From: Alkalihalobacillus pseudalcaliphilus
Lineage (GTDB): Bacteria; Bacillota; Bacilli; Bacillales; Bacillaceae_D
DNA: 64,000 nucleotides
Assembly: GCA_001038565.1 (NCBI GenBank)
Contig: LFJO01000005.1
Span: 1,275,421-1,339,420 of the forward strand
Reading direction: 5' to 3'
The notes beneath the pieces were generated by a model, which was given only the letters and a program-made list of their open reading frames with translations, was not told where the DNA came from and did no database searches. Positions 25,733 to 35,273 of the stretch are shown here, in pieces (the first letter of the stretch is position 1; each line of letters starts with the position of its first letter). Made by a program: the position numbers and the translations under genes.

Positions 25733-27171
25733 CTAACTCTCTCCTTTATGTCCCTAATTGGAAAATGTAAAATAAATGTCGTCCCTTTTTCACTAGATTC
25801 TTTGAGCTCGAGGTCGCCATCCATGGCTTGTGCAATCAGTTTACTAAACGGGAGACCAAGACCTAGGCCCCTTATTTTATATTTTTTTTGCTCGCCACGA
25901 TAAAAGCGCTCAAAAATATTTAACTGTTCTTCCTTTTTGATGCCTAAACCATTGTCGGTCACTTCTAGCCATAACCTTGACTCATTTATATATAGTTTCA
26001 CCTTGATTTCTCCATCCTGACGCTCTATAGCATGTGCCGCATTATTTAATAAATTGACGATTATTTGTTGTAATCTTGCCGGATCCATTTTCATGACCAG
26101 CTCTTCTGGTAACGGCTTAACCGTTACAGAAATATCCTGCTCACGGGTAAATTGCCATTGTTTCACTTGTTCAAGAATTGTATTGTTCATTGCTATTTGT
26201 TGAAATTGGATAGGAAATTGCTTGGCATGAAACGAATTAAATTCAACTAAATCACCTACCATGTTCTGTAAACGCTCTGTCTCTTTTAATGAAATTTCTA
26301 GAAACTCCTTCGCTTCATCTCCCGAAACAACTCCATCTTTTAAAGCTTGTAACAATCCGCTAATAGACGTAACAGGTGTTTTTAATTCATGTGTGACACC
26401 AGCTAATAGTTCTTTACGTAATGATTCTAATTGTTCAAGTCGATCCGTCATATTTTTGAACGAATCAACTAGCTCATATAGCTCCTTTTCGGTTGGCTTA
26501 ACTGGTAAACGAACATCATAATTCCCTTCCTCTACTTGTTTCGCCGCAAATGCTACCTGTTCAATCGGTTTGACAAATTTCTTCGCAACGAAATAAATCG
26601 CCGCCCAACCAAGAAGTCCTAGACTTATCACAATGATAAAAAGTAATTGGTATTCTTGATTTAACCTAGTGAGTTCCTCTTCAGATTCAACGATGACCAC
26701 CCACCCTACGAGTTGTTCATAAAAAAGTATCGGCGTTTTGACAAAATAATAAGTACCTACATTTGTCTCACTAAACTGGATTTGCTGAACAAGGCTCTCG
26801 GTTTCTAACAGTTGGGGCGGAATATGATAACGGAATAAACGCTCTTGTCCCTCGTTCACTTGAATAATCGTGCCATCGACCGTTGTAATATATATAGTCG
26901 GTTCACTATTCAAATCATATCGTTCATTACGTTCAGATATATATCCGGGCACATCACCTCTGTATTCCGGCTCTCCTCCATTTACTTCCACGAAACGGGC
27001 AGCAATTTCCTCTCCTAATAGACTGGTTAAGTTAAGTCTATGCTCCAACGTGGTGTGACGAATCCACAGGACAGAAATCACTGAAATAACTAATAAACCA
27101 ATAACTAAGGTGATTACATAATTTCTTGTCCATAGATGCAACAGTGATTTACGTTCCTTGTTTTTCAACAC
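25717..27171 (-). CDS. Membrane sensor histidine kinase
   Basis: This 484-residue kinase has membrane helices at about residues 17-37 and 177-197 with a 140-residue sensing domain outside. A HAMP linker, a dimerisation domain with the phospho-accepting histidine in GVTHELKTPVTS, and an ATPase domain with VNLLNNAAHAI (N box), TDNGLGI (G1) and RGLGLGLPFSK (G2) follow. Its start overlaps the end of the response regulator gene by 23 bases and its end overlaps the hemD-like gene by 16, so all three are tightly coupled. The signal is unknown. The outer domain is a PAS/Cache-like candidate by length only. Confidence 0.92.
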   Translation of the reverse strand: MLKNKERKSLLHLWTRNYVITLVIGLLVISVISVLWIRHTTLEHRLNLTSLLGEEIAARFVEVNGGEPEYRGDVPGYISERNERYDLNSEPTIYITTVDGTIIQVNEGQERLFRYHIPPQLLETESLVQQIQFSETNVGTYYFVKTPILFYEQLVGWVVIVESEEELTRLNQEYQLLFIIVISLGLLGWAAIYFVAKKFVKPIEQVAFAAKQVEEGNYDVRLPVKPTEKELYELVDSFKNMTDRLEQLESLRKELLAGVTHELKTPVTSISGLLQALKDGVVSGDEAKEFLEISLKETERLQNMVGDLVEFNSFHAKQFPIQFQQIAMNNTILEQVKQWQFTREQDISVTVKPLPEELVMKMDPARLQQIIVNLLNNAAHAIERQDGEIKVKLYINESRLWLEVTDNGLGIKKEEQLNIFERFYRGEQKKYKIRGLGLGLPFSKLIAQAMDGDLELKESSEKGTTFILHFPIRDIKERVRWGED

Positions 27172-27838
27172 GTAGTTGATACCCCAATCCTCTTAAAGTA
27201 TAGATATCCCCTTGATTCTTCGGCCAATTCTTCAACGCTTTTCTAATTCTTTTTATCGCTAAGTCAACGGCTCGATCACTACCTTCATAATCGAATCCCC
27301 ATACTTGGTCTAACAATTGTTCTCGTGTAAAAGTCTGGTTTGGATGCTTCGTTAAAAATAATAACAAGGCACGATCTTTCGGTGTTAATTCCACCTCTTC
27401 ATCAAATAAATACATGCGATGTGCTTTATAATCAATCATTAAATCACCGAAACTTGTTTTTAAGTTGGTTTTTGCAGAGCTAGCTCTCCTTAAAACCGCT
27501 TGCACTCTAGCTACTACCTCATCACCGATAAATGGTTTTGTTATATAATCATCTGCTCCATCATGAAGACCTTGTAACTTATCTTGCACATCATCTAGGG
27601 CTGTGAGCATAATAACTGGACACATGGAAATCTGCCGAATTTCTTTTAGAAGCGTCCAGCCATTTTGATTAGGAAGCATAACATCTAATAATACAAGATC
27701 TGGTTGAAAGTCTGCGAATACTTGCAGCACATCTTTTCCATCAAAAACTTGTTTAATATCATACCCGCTATTTTTTAAATAGACTTTTAACACTTGACTA
27801 ATCGCCATTTCGTCTTCAACCACAAGAATTTTATCCAT
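27149..27838 (-). CDS. OmpR-family response regulator
   Basis: A 229-residue regulator with an N-terminal receiver and a C-terminal winged helix. The phosphorylated residue should be Asp52 (LVLLDVMLP), with the acidic pair in VVEDE and the conserved lysine in YITKPF. The DNA-binding part carries LTPKDRALLLFL and the RGLGYQL wing end. It is the first gene of the regulator-kinase-HemD operon. The promoter should lie in the 60 bases between it and the acyl-CoA dehydrogenase-like gene. Confidence 0.94.
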   Translation of the reverse strand: MDKILVVEDEMAISQVLKVYLKNSGYDIKQVFDGKDVLQVFADFQPDLVLLDVMLPNQNGWTLLKEIRQISMCPVIMLTALDDVQDKLQGLHDGADDYITKPFIGDEVVARVQAVLRRASSAKTNLKTSFGDLMIDYKAHRMYLFDEEVELTPKDRALLLFLTKHPNQTFTREQLLDQVWGFDYEGSDRAVDLAIKRIRKALKNWPKNQGDIYTLRGLGYQLRVEKQGT

Positions 27839-27902
27839 CTATCTTTCCTTCTTCCTTACCTTACATAATAGTCACATGCGTTTATGTCAAGTAGATGTCA
27901 TA

Positions 27903-29045
27903 CTACTTGCTTGATAAAGCTTCTAAAGCAAGTGATTGAATCGTCATATCATCCATAGGCGGGTTGTGAAGCCCGGCTCTTACATCTCGATAATACCGTT
28001 GCAGTGGTACATCCATTCGTAAACTATGGGCACCCACAATACGCATCGCCAAGTCTACAATTTTATGTGCATGGTTAACGACGACATATTTAACAGCACC
28101 TAAATCTGTTTTTAAAAGTTGTCGGTTAGATTCATCCGCCATTTCCCACTTTTTCGCAACATCAAACAAATACGACTCTGATTGTCGAATCAGTAACTCC
28201 GCTTCACCGATTTTAGCTCGGACATTGGGTAACTCGCTAATCGTGGATTTAATACTATTAGGGGAATAAGATTTCGCATAATCAATCGCATACTCATGGG
28301 CTGCTTTTGCAATCCCTAAATAACAAGCAGGAATATGGAGTAACCAACCTGCCGCCTTCCCTCTTTGTACAGTCTCTAAGCAAGCTTCTAAAGGTACTTG
28401 CACATGTTCAAAAATCAGATCATGACTAGCCGTTGCCCTCATGGCGACCATATCCCACGTTTCTTCAATACGTAAACCTTTCGCATTCTTATGTATAAGG
28501 AAATTCGCAACCTTCTCGTCTTCCGTTATTGTGGCAGATACGAGAAAGTAATCAAGTACGGGAGCCATCGTCGTGAATGTTTTATGACCATTGATGACCC
28601 AGTTATCTCCTTCTTTTCTTGCATGCGTCGCTGGCATTCCACCACGGGTTGGACTTCCAGTGGCAGCTTCTGTTTGAGCAGCATTTATTAAAGCACCGTT
28701 TTCGACAACATCTTGAATAACGAGCTCATACATATCTTGATGCCAATTATTATGTTCACGAAGCTGTTCCATTAAGCCCATATGCCAACCAATTGCTAAG
28801 GCTGTCGCACCGTCTTGTTTAGCAATCAGCATTTGGTATTCCAACCACTCTGATAAAAGGGCTCCCCCTCCTTGAAACTCAGTAGCGACATTATATGCTG
28901 GATAATCAATCTTTTTTAATAATGTGATATTCTCAATAGGAAAACGAGACTCTTCATCATTTTGAGCAGAATGTAAGGAAAATTCGTTCAGAATAGATAG
29001 TAATTTCTCTTTTCGTTGTTTGGCTTGTTCTAATCTCTCGCTCAC
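27903..29045 (-). CDS. Acyl-CoA dehydrogenase family flavoprotein, YdbM-like
   Basis: This protein of about 380 residues has the acyl-CoA dehydrogenase fold: an alpha N-terminal part, a beta domain with AAQTEAATGSPTRGG and TFTTMAP, and a C-terminal helical part with the FAD-side segment AMRIVGAHSLRMDVPLQRYYRDVRAG. It is closest in feel to YdbM and to SfnB/DszC-type proteins, so the substrate may be an acyl-CoA or a sulfur or nitrogen compound. The catalytic glutamate of classical enzymes is not obvious. I favour a GTG start at 29045 with GGGAG eight bases ahead; an ATG at 29060 is the alternative. It overlaps or abuts the protease gene upstream. Confidence 0.83.
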   Translation of the reverse strand: MSERLEQAKQRKEKLLSILNEFSLHSAQNDEESRFPIENITLLKKIDYPAYNVATEFQGGGALLSEWLEYQMLIAKQDGATALAIGWHMGLMEQLREHNNWHQDMYELVIQDVVENGALINAAQTEAATGSPTRGGMPATHARKEGDNWVINGHKTFTTMAPVLDYFLVSATITEDEKVANFLIHKNAKGLRIEETWDMVAMRATASHDLIFEHVQVPLEACLETVQRGKAAGWLLHIPACYLGIAKAAHEYAIDYAKSYSPNSIKSTISELPNVRAKIGEAELLIRQSESYLFDVAKKWEMADESNRQLLKTDLGAVKYVVVNHAHKIVDLAMRIVGAHSLRMDVPLQRYYRDVRAGLHNPPMDDMTIQSLALEALSSK

Positions 29046-29050
29046 GTTAT

Positions 29051-29887
29051 TCACTCCCATTCAGTCGATTCATCAATGAATTGTCTAATATGGCACATAT
29101 CATTGACAATAAACTCCATCGGTACAGCTAATCCTACAGATTGATCCCCTTGAGAATGGGTTGGATTTGTCCTAGCATAAACAACACCTATCACTTCCCC
29201 TTGTTCATTTAAAACGGGACTACCACTATGTCCAGGGTAAATCGAATTAGAAATTCTTAAAACATTAAAGCGCTCACCCTTTTCCAACACTTCTCCTTGG
29301 TTCGCTATTTGCATTTGTAAAAGTGGGTTACCAATCACATAGATCGAATCCTCTACTTGAAGCTCTTCTGTACTAAGAGATAAAGAAGGCAAGTCAGATG
29401 CTTCTATTTTTAATAAAGCAATATCTAAATTGACATCACTTTCAATGACCTCTGCTACATAAGCTGAACCATCTTGAAAATGAACGGAAATCGGATCGCG
29501 CTGATTCACGACATGTTCATTCGTGATGATATAACCATCTTCATCAATAATAAACCCTGTCCCTCTTCCAGGTCCATTCTGAATCAGGACAACTGCCTCT
29601 TTACTGTGGACAACAATTTCGTCTTCAGATAATGCTTCTGATGCCTGTCTTAATTGAATCGAATCTAAATTAAACCAATTGAACCATACAGCAAAAACTT
29701 GAAAAAGTAATCCTAAAGATAAGATCACGGCAATGCTACCAAAAAGAAAGCGCTTTTTCTTATGCCTTTTTTGCTTGATTTCCTCTGTTTCTTCGTCTTC
29801 CAAAAAAGCTTCAAGAGGGGGCTCGTCGAAATGGCCCTCTTTTTCCTCTAACTCTTTTTGCTCCTCTTCTTTTCGATGATCTGACAT
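29051..29887 (-). CDS. Membrane-anchored HtrA-like protease without PDZ domain
   Basis: A 278-residue protein with a charged cytoplasmic N-terminus (about 45 residues), one membrane helix (about 46-68) and a trypsin-like domain. The triad is His125 (TNEHVV), Asp155 (NLDIALL) and Ser221 (GHSGSP). Unlike the HtrA gene at 6.2 kb it ends right after the protease domain, so it lacks the PDZ module. Substrates are unknown. Its stop overlaps the acyl-CoA dehydrogenase-like gene, which suggests co-transcription of two functionally unlike genes. Confidence 0.87.
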   Translation of the reverse strand: MSDHRKEEEQKELEEKEGHFDEPPLEAFLEDEETEEIKQKRHKKKRFLFGSIAVILSLGLLFQVFAVWFNWFNLDSIQLRQASEALSEDEIVVHSKEAVVLIQNGPGRGTGFIIDEDGYIITNEHVVNQRDPISVHFQDGSAYVAEVIESDVNLDIALLKIEASDLPSLSLSTEELQVEDSIYVIGNPLLQMQIANQGEVLEKGERFNVLRISNSIYPGHSGSPVLNEQGEVIGVVYARTNPTHSQGDQSVGLAVPMEFIVNDMCHIRQFIDESTEWE

Positions 29888-30038
29888 ACGAACGCCACCT
29901 TCAATCTATTTGCTTATGATTATTTTACCATTTCCTTCTTCTAACAACTAACAATCTACTCGAAAGCCGAAATCATTGCTCATTCAAAGTAACAACGCTA
30001 CAATATAAGTATCGATTGTAGAAGGAGGAGGGCTCTTT

Positions 30039-30392
30039 ATGGAACCAATCGTCGATAAATCAATAGTACAAAATTTAATTGACCGACATGCTAATCAACC
30101 CATATACCTACACTTAGAAACAACAAACGGGGCATATGCCTCACATAATGATGAAAGTTTTTTCTCAGCTAGCGCCTATATTAGGAATGCTTCCATTACA
30201 TATGAGCACGGTAAAATTGTTGGGGAAGGTCCTTATCGTATTGGTCTAAAACTCGGGCAAATAGGTTGGGTATATGCAGAAGGAGTTACTCATTTTGAAC
30301 AAGATGAACATGAGCGAATTCTTTTGGCCGGTCATGGTTTTGATGGAAAATTAGGTGTGGCACTTCAATTAAGTCCTACACCATTTGAATAA
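30039..30392 (+). CDS. yojF: YojF-family protein (DUF1806)
   Basis: A 117-residue protein of the YojF family, found in Bacillus next to bshB2 (yojG). Its biochemical role is unknown; the constant pairing suggests it supports bacillithiol metabolism. Conserved parts include YLHLETTNGAYASH and FFSASAYIRNA. An AAGGAGG ribosome-binding site lies ahead of the ATG. The stop lies 16 bases before the bshB2 start, so the two form an operon. Confidence 0.88.
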   Translation: MEPIVDKSIVQNLIDRHANQPIYLHLETTNGAYASHNDESFFSASAYIRNASITYEHGKIVGEGPYRIGLKLGQIGWVYAEGVTHFEQDEHERILLAGHGFDGKLGVALQLSPTPFE

Positions 30393-30408
30393 GAAAGAGG
30401 TGTATAAT

Positions 30409-31077
30409 ATGGAACAAGAAAAACAAGTTCTCGTTATTTTTCCTCATCCAGATGATGAAGCATTTGGTGTATCTGGAACCATCTCTGCGTTTCGCTCAAA
30501 ACAAATTCCAGTTACCTATGCTTGCTTAACTTTAGGAGAGATGGGGAGAAACTTAGGTAACCCGCCATTTGCCACAAGAGAATCATTACCAAAAATCCGC
30601 AAAAAAGAACTCGAGCAAGCTGCGAAAGCCATGGATATCGAGGATCTACGTATGTTAGGTTTACGCGATAAAACAATCGAATTTGAAGATGATGAAAAAA
30701 TGATTCAACTTGTTACCTCATTAATTGATGAGTTGCAACCATCACTTGTCATTACTTTTTATCCTGGTTATTCCGTTCACCCTGATCACGAAGCGACAGC
30801 AAAAGCAGTCATTGAAGCTATCCAAAGAAAACCTAAACAGGAAAGACCAACAGTCTACTGTGTTGCTTTCTCTAATGGTCATGAAGAAGAAATCGGAACT
30901 GCCGATGTTATCCATGATGTATCTGCATTTGCTGAGCAAAAAATGCAAGCTATGCGAGCACATATTTCACAAACCGCCTGGATGTTAAAAGAATTAGAAC
31001 CTCAAGTTACCAATCAAGATCAAGCCGCTTTAGAATGGCTTCACTATGAGCGTTTTTGGACATATTCCTTTGATTAA
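30409..31077 (+). CDS. bshB2: Bacillithiol biosynthesis deacetylase BshB2
   Basis: This 222-residue zinc enzyme removes the acetyl group from GlcNAc-malate in bacillithiol synthesis; in Bacillus it is partly redundant with BshB1. The metal motif is PHPDDE (His13 and Asp16), with the third ligand in VHPDHEAT. The ATG at 30409 follows AAAGAGGTG by eight bases; the frame extends eight codons upstream without a better site. The product is cytoplasmic. It lies second in the operon after yojF and ends before a clear terminator. Confidence 0.93.
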   Translation: MEQEKQVLVIFPHPDDEAFGVSGTISAFRSKQIPVTYACLTLGEMGRNLGNPPFATRESLPKIRKKELEQAAKAMDIEDLRMLGLRDKTIEFEDDEKMIQLVTSLIDELQPSLVITFYPGYSVHPDHEATAKAVIEAIQRKPKQERPTVYCVAFSNGHEEEIGTADVIHDVSAFAEQKMQAMRAHISQTAWMLKELEPQVTNQDQAALEWLHYERFWTYSFD

Positions 31078-31104
31078 CGAACATTCCGTTCGTTCTCATC
31101 AGAT

Positions 31105-31157
31105 GAGTCAACTCGAACTTGCGACTGTATTTAGCTAGTTTGAGTTGACTCTTTTTT
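31105..31157 (+). terminator. Terminator after bshB2
   Basis: A ten-base perfect stem, GAGTCAACTC with GAGTTGACTC, spans a 27-base loop and is followed by six T residues. Confidence 0.85.
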
Positions 31158-31179
31158 AAAAGCTTTTTCAAAATCATTC

Positions 31180-31353
31180 TTATATTTCATACTTTTTCTT
31201 CCTCTTTATTGGGTTGACTTCATTCTTACTAAACGTATGGGCATCACATTCAAAACAATATAGTTGCTTGTCAATGATGACCCCATTCAAAAAGCCATCC
31301 ATGCAGAAGATACTCTTCTCGCACTTACAACAAACTCCTACCGATTCTTCCAC
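31180..31353 (-). CDS. Small zinc-ribbon-like protein, unknown function
   Basis: A 57-residue frame starts with GTG at 31353, seven bases after a strong AGGAGGGGGG motif. It holds six cysteines: Cys8, Cys9, Cys11, Cys17 and the pair Cys33 and Cys36 (CFEC). The pattern suggests a small zinc-binding domain. The C-terminus is basic (IKRKKKY), which could bind nucleic acid. It lies alone between the bshB2 terminator and the chemoreceptor. I do not recognise the family. Confidence 0.65.
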   Translation of the reverse strand: MEESVGVCCKCEKSIFCMDGFLNGVIIDKQLYCFECDAHTFSKNEVNPIKRKKKYEI

Positions 31354-31457
31354 CTACAATCCCCCCTCCTAATGAGAAATAAATCTTTTAAATCTCTATG
31401 ACCTACCAATAAAATTCCAACAGACTCGATAGTCAATTGGATACAAGATACAAAATA

Positions 31458-31491
31458 GCCAGTGATCTTCATATTGTATCACTGGCTTTTT
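31458..31491 (-). terminator. Bidirectional terminator after the chemoreceptor
   Basis: GCCAGTGAT pairs with ATCACTGGC around an 11-base loop. T runs lie on both outer sides. It lies about 90 bases past the chemoreceptor stop. Confidence 0.8.
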
Positions 31492-31581
31492 CTCTTAAAG
31501 AGGAATTTGACCCACCCTTTTTGATGGATAAAACAAATGTAGCATTCCCCTGATTAAAAGAACATATTTAACATGGAGCTT

Positions 31582-33378
31582 TTATGATAAAACTTTAAAT
31601 TTCGACATCTGTTGATTCAATTGCTCAATCGCTAATTTTAGCTTTGACGTATTCTCAGCCACATTTTCCGTAGAGAGATTCTGTTGATTAACAGAGCGAG
31701 ATGCTACTTCAATACTAGCTGTTGTTTGTTCGGTGGCTGCTGCCAGTTGATTAACAGCTTCCTGTATTCCTGAACTTTCAATGGCCATAGACGATATTTG
31801 TTCCGTAATCAGTTTGATTTCATCACCCATCACATGGATAAAACGTTCGATATGTTCCATATTCCCACCCGTTTGGTTCATATTCTCACTTCCCGCTTGG
31901 GCTTCTTTATTCACTTCTTGTAATAAAGTATTTACTTTCGCAGTATCTTTTTGGACATTGGTTGTAATCGTCGTAATCTGTTCAATAGAATTTGCCACTT
32001 CATTAGCGAGCTTTCTGATTTCATTCGCCACCACAGCAAAGCCTTTACCAACATCACCAGCTCTAGCTGCTTCTATGGAAGCGTTTAATGCTAACAGGTT
32101 AGTTTGATCAGCGATCCCCGAAATTACATCAACAATTTGATGAATATCACGAGAGCTTTTTGCTAATAATTCGATATCTCGAGATACTACTTCAATGGAT
32201 TCAGATATATAATTAATCTTCTTCACCGAGCTTTGCATTTGTTGATTGCCGCTATTAGCAAGCTGAACCATCTCTACAGAAGTACTTCGAATCTTTTGAC
32301 CGGAGTGATCAATCGTTTTGATTTGTTCTGTAAATGAAGTTGCTGATTGAGAAATATCAAGCGTTGTTGAACTTTGTTCTTCCGAAACTGCTAATAGCTG
32401 ATTCAGTGTGTCAGTGATTTGTTTGCTTTCTTCATTTAATGTACCTGCAGATTGATCTAAACTTTGACCTTGTACATGAACATTATTTGAAACATCTCTT
32501 AATCCTGCAACAACACCTATTAAACTGTGTTGCATTTTGTTAAGTGACGCTCCAATTAAGGCAAATTCATCTTTTCCTCGAATCCTTAAAGGTTCAACCG
32601 TTAGATCACCTTCTGCTATTTTCTGACTAAAAGTTAAGGTACGTTTTAACGCTCGTTTAACCATTCTATTGACATTTAGTATGAGTGCAACCCCTACAAA
32701 AAGTGATATAAGAAAGGCAACCACGATAATAACAATTGTACTTTCGATTCGGTCTTGTGCATTTTGGGCATCCGCAATTCGCTGACTATCGACGATTTCC
32801 TTTAATTCGGATAATGATTGAACGGTTTGTTCGCGGAGTCGCTCAATTCTTGTGTACGTATAACTCTGAAAAGCATCGTTTTCAACCATACGATCATCTA
32901 AAACATCTTGATTAAAAATAAGAGTGATCTGCTCTTGATTGCCTTCTGCATAAAATAACTTCGACCTCATAGAAGCATCATCTAAAAAAGGCTCGACTTG
33001 ATTAACTAATTCTGATAAATGAGCAGAACTTTCTTCAAATCGTTCGACAGTTGCATCATCACTTCTGTTAATATAACTTAACGTCAGCATAATTAACTCC
33101 TGGTACACATCACTCATCTCTGAGATAATGGCTGATCTTTCAGCACTTCGATTAAATTGATTCATTTCATCATGTATATAATTGACATTCAGAATAATAA
33201 GTACACACGTAATACAAAATAGTGAAATCGTTGTCATAAAAGCAAAGCCGTATTTAGCACCTAATTTAAATCTACGCCAAAAAAATAAGGAGCCGATAAA
33301 ACGGTTTACTTTTCCTTTCGATTTATTCTCTTTATTCCTTTGATTAGTTTGAGCCTTGCCTTTTCTACCCTTGTTCAT
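31582..33378 (-). CDS. Methyl-accepting chemotaxis protein
   Basis: A chemoreceptor of about 598 residues. A basic N-terminus is followed by a membrane helix (about residues 35-57), an outer sensing part of about 150 residues, a second helix (about 205-227), a HAMP domain and a long coiled-coil signalling domain. The hairpin tip that contacts CheA and CheW is visible as [21 protein letters not shown]. Methylation helices with repeated Glu and Gln flank it. The ATG at 33378 follows GGAGGGG by about four bases. The signal it detects is unknown, and no other chemotaxis gene is in the window. Confidence 0.92.
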   Translation of the reverse strand: MNKGRKGKAQTNQRNKENKSKGKVNRFIGSLFFWRRFKLGAKYGFAFMTTISLFCITCVLIILNVNYIHDEMNQFNRSAERSAIISEMSDVYQELIMLTLSYINRSDDATVERFEESSAHLSELVNQVEPFLDDASMRSKLFYAEGNQEQITLIFNQDVLDDRMVENDAFQSYTYTRIERLREQTVQSLSELKEIVDSQRIADAQNAQDRIESTIVIIVVAFLISLFVGVALILNVNRMVKRALKRTLTFSQKIAEGDLTVEPLRIRGKDEFALIGASLNKMQHSLIGVVAGLRDVSNNVHVQGQSLDQSAGTLNEESKQITDTLNQLLAVSEEQSSTTLDISQSATSFTEQIKTIDHSGQKIRSTSVEMVQLANSGNQQMQSSVKKINYISESIEVVSRDIELLAKSSRDIHQIVDVISGIADQTNLLALNASIEAARAGDVGKGFAVVANEIRKLANEVANSIEQITTITTNVQKDTAKVNTLLQEVNKEAQAGSENMNQTGGNMEHIERFIHVMGDEIKLITEQISSMAIESSGIQEAVNQLAAATEQTTASIEVASRSVNQQNLSTENVAENTSKLKLAIEQLNQQMSKFKVLS

Positions 33379-33703
33379 CTTACCCCTCCCCATAACTATC
33401 AGAAAATTCCCTCTCTCTTTTCATATTAAACGATTCGAGACTATTAGACTATTCTTTTTTTACTATTTTTCTATTTTATTTGAAAGGAACTTACATAAAG
33501 GTAATCACTAAAGTTTGTTTACTAGTAGTTATTAGAAATTACATATGAAAACCTCGGTGTAAGAAGTTAACATGTTATAATATAAAGGATGCTTATACGT
33601 AAGGAAACTAGTTGCTAGATGAAATTTTGCTAACTTCCGGATAACTTCACTTACGCAGTGCTCCACTTAGAAGGTGAACACTAATTTTTTTCAAAGGAGA
33701 GTA
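33379..33703. other. Intergenic region between the divergent chemoreceptor and exonuclease genes
   Basis: About 325 bases with no gene. A TTATAATATAAAGG stretch near 33574 is a probable -10 region for the rightward exonuclease gene, without a clear -35. An AAAGGAG lies directly before the exonuclease start. No repeat family member was seen. Confidence 0.5.
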
Positions 33704-34627
33704 ATGAATTTGACCATTCACACCGATCAATTGTTAATCGTAGATGGCTTCAACTTATTAAGTAGGGGGTATTTTGCGACCTCTTACGGCAAAGAGCCTG
33801 AACAATTAACCAAAAACGAACAAGGCCAATATATTAATGGCGTACGTGTCTTTTTTCAAAAACTGTGCCAGCTTACACGTGAAAATCCTTATTCACATCT
33901 CATAATTGCTTGGGATGTCAAAAGAGAAGATTCGATTAGAAGACAATATGCACCCGATTACAAAGGTACGAGAGGCGAACTACCAGAGCCACTTATTGAA
34001 CAGTACCAAACTTGTTGTCAACTACTTGAGGATATTGGTATTCAACAGCTCACGATTCCACCTTATGAGGCAGACGATATTATTGGTGCGATAACAAAGA
34101 AATGGAATGCTGAGAAAGCTAGCTTGAGTGCTATTTATAGCAATGATCGTGATCTATTACAATTGATTTCTGAAACGACGACACAAATCATTGCGATGAA
34201 AGGTAAAGATACAGCGATCCAATTAATAGACTTCCAAAATCAATATGGTATTACTCCGACACAGTGGATTGATGTAAAAGCATTATTAGGTGATAAAAGT
34301 GATAATATTCCTGGATGTGCTGGTGTAGGTGAAAAATCTGCTCTACCTCTCATCCAACAATACGGAACGGTAGAAGTGCTTTATGAGAAACTAGCCAATC
34401 AAGAAATAGACCTTAGTTTTAAACGTTATTTAAAAAAACTAGAAGCTGGCTATGAATCTGTTTTATTAAGTAAAAAATTAGCCACGATTATTTGCGAAAT
34501 CGAAGAAATTAATACTTATTTACTCGACGAAGCAAAATTACCTAATGATAAAGAAAAAATTGAAGATATCTTTCACACTCATGGTTTAAAAATTCAATAT
34601 AATCCTCGTGTGTACGTGGCAAATTAA
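33704..34627 (+). CDS. 5'-3' exonuclease / flap endonuclease, YpcP-like
   Basis: This protein of about 307 residues corresponds to the 5'-nuclease domain of DNA polymerase I as a separate protein. It removes RNA primers and flaps. Metal-binding acidic residues are in LLIVDGFNLLSRG, AWDVKREDSIRR, PPYEADDIIGA and YSNDRDLLQL, and the helix-hairpin-helix is in LLGDKSDNIPGCAGVGEKSA. It resembles Bacillus YpcP (ExoR-type). The ATG at 33704 lies close to AAAGGAG; a TTG six bases on has better spacing and could be the real start. Confidence 0.9.
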   Translation: MNLTIHTDQLLIVDGFNLLSRGYFATSYGKEPEQLTKNEQGQYINGVRVFFQKLCQLTRENPYSHLIIAWDVKREDSIRRQYAPDYKGTRGELPEPLIEQYQTCCQLLEDIGIQQLTIPPYEADDIIGAITKKWNAEKASLSAIYSNDRDLLQLISETTTQIIAMKGKDTAIQLIDFQNQYGITPTQWIDVKALLGDKSDNIPGCAGVGEKSALPLIQQYGTVEVLYEKLANQEIDLSFKRYLKKLEAGYESVLLSKKLATIICEIEEINTYLLDEAKLPNDKEKIEDIFHTHGLKIQYNPRVYVAN

Positions 34628-34655
34628 ATGGGTGGGCACCGAATACTTCTATACC

Positions 34656-34684
34656 TTGAATTTTCTTGGTTACCCCTGTATAAT
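34656..34684 (+). promoter_or_regulatory. Sigma-A-type promoter for the next gene
   Basis: TTGAAT (34656-34661) and a perfect TATAAT (34679-34684) are separated by 17 bases, 38 bases ahead of the GTG start at 34722. Confidence 0.75.
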
Positions 34685-34721
34685 ATTGAACTTGTGTGAG
34701 ATTATACTGCGAGGTGATTCG

Positions 34722-35231
34722 GTGCTATTAAAAGAACCATTGTCAGTAGACAAGTCGGAACGATTAAAGCAAAAGGTAGAGAATTTAGAATTTCAAATGT
34801 TTCGTTTACAGGATAATTTAAAAGTAATCGCTAAAAAATGGACTATTTTAGGTTTTGAACAATTGGATAACGAAGAATGGGTGATTGTATCTCTTTTCGA
34901 TGACGGTCATGTATGTAAAATTATGCTGAATACAAATGACAAAGCTTATCGAGGAAACTGGGATTTTTCAATTCAAGCTCAATATGAAAATGATTTTACG
35001 ATTCATATTGGAGATATTAAAGGGGAAGCAAACCGAGGCTTTGGAAGTGTTTGTATGACCTATTTAAAAGATTATGCTTCTGACCAAAATATCCAACTAA
35101 TTAAAGGGGATATTGCAAGTCGCGATTGGTCACATTTAGATAGACTCACCCATTTTTATAAGAAACATGAATTTCATATTGAGTTAGATTTTGAAGATAA
35201 GTCTGGTTCAATATTATGTTATCCAAATTAA
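34722..35231 (+). CDS. GNAT-fold-like hypothetical protein
   Basis: A 169-residue protein with a GTG start, a GAGGTGA motif nine bases ahead and its own promoter. The N-terminal 40 residues can form a short coiled coil (SERLKQKVENLEFQMFRLQD). The C-terminal part, with GEANRGFGSVCMTYLKDYA and LDRLTHFYKKHEFHI, resembles the acetyl-CoA loop and last helix of GNAT acetyltransferases. A substrate cannot be proposed. The frame also runs upstream to 34608, but the promoter and ribosome-binding site lie inside that stretch. Confidence 0.7.
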   Translation: MLLKEPLSVDKSERLKQKVENLEFQMFRLQDNLKVIAKKWTILGFEQLDNEEWVIVSLFDDGHVCKIMLNTNDKAYRGNWDFSIQAQYENDFTIHIGDIKGEANRGFGSVCMTYLKDYASDQNIQLIKGDIASRDWSHLDRLTHFYKKHEFHIELDFEDKSGSILCYPN

Positions 35232-35273
35232 AAAAGTGTCATTGAGGTGAAATGGCTTCAATGGCACTTTTTA
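35231..35273 (+). terminator. Terminator after the GNAT-like gene
   Basis: GTGTCATTGA pairs with TCAATGGCAC (one G-T pair) and is followed by TTTTTAT. Copy G of the dispersed repeat begins exactly at its right edge. Confidence 0.8.
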
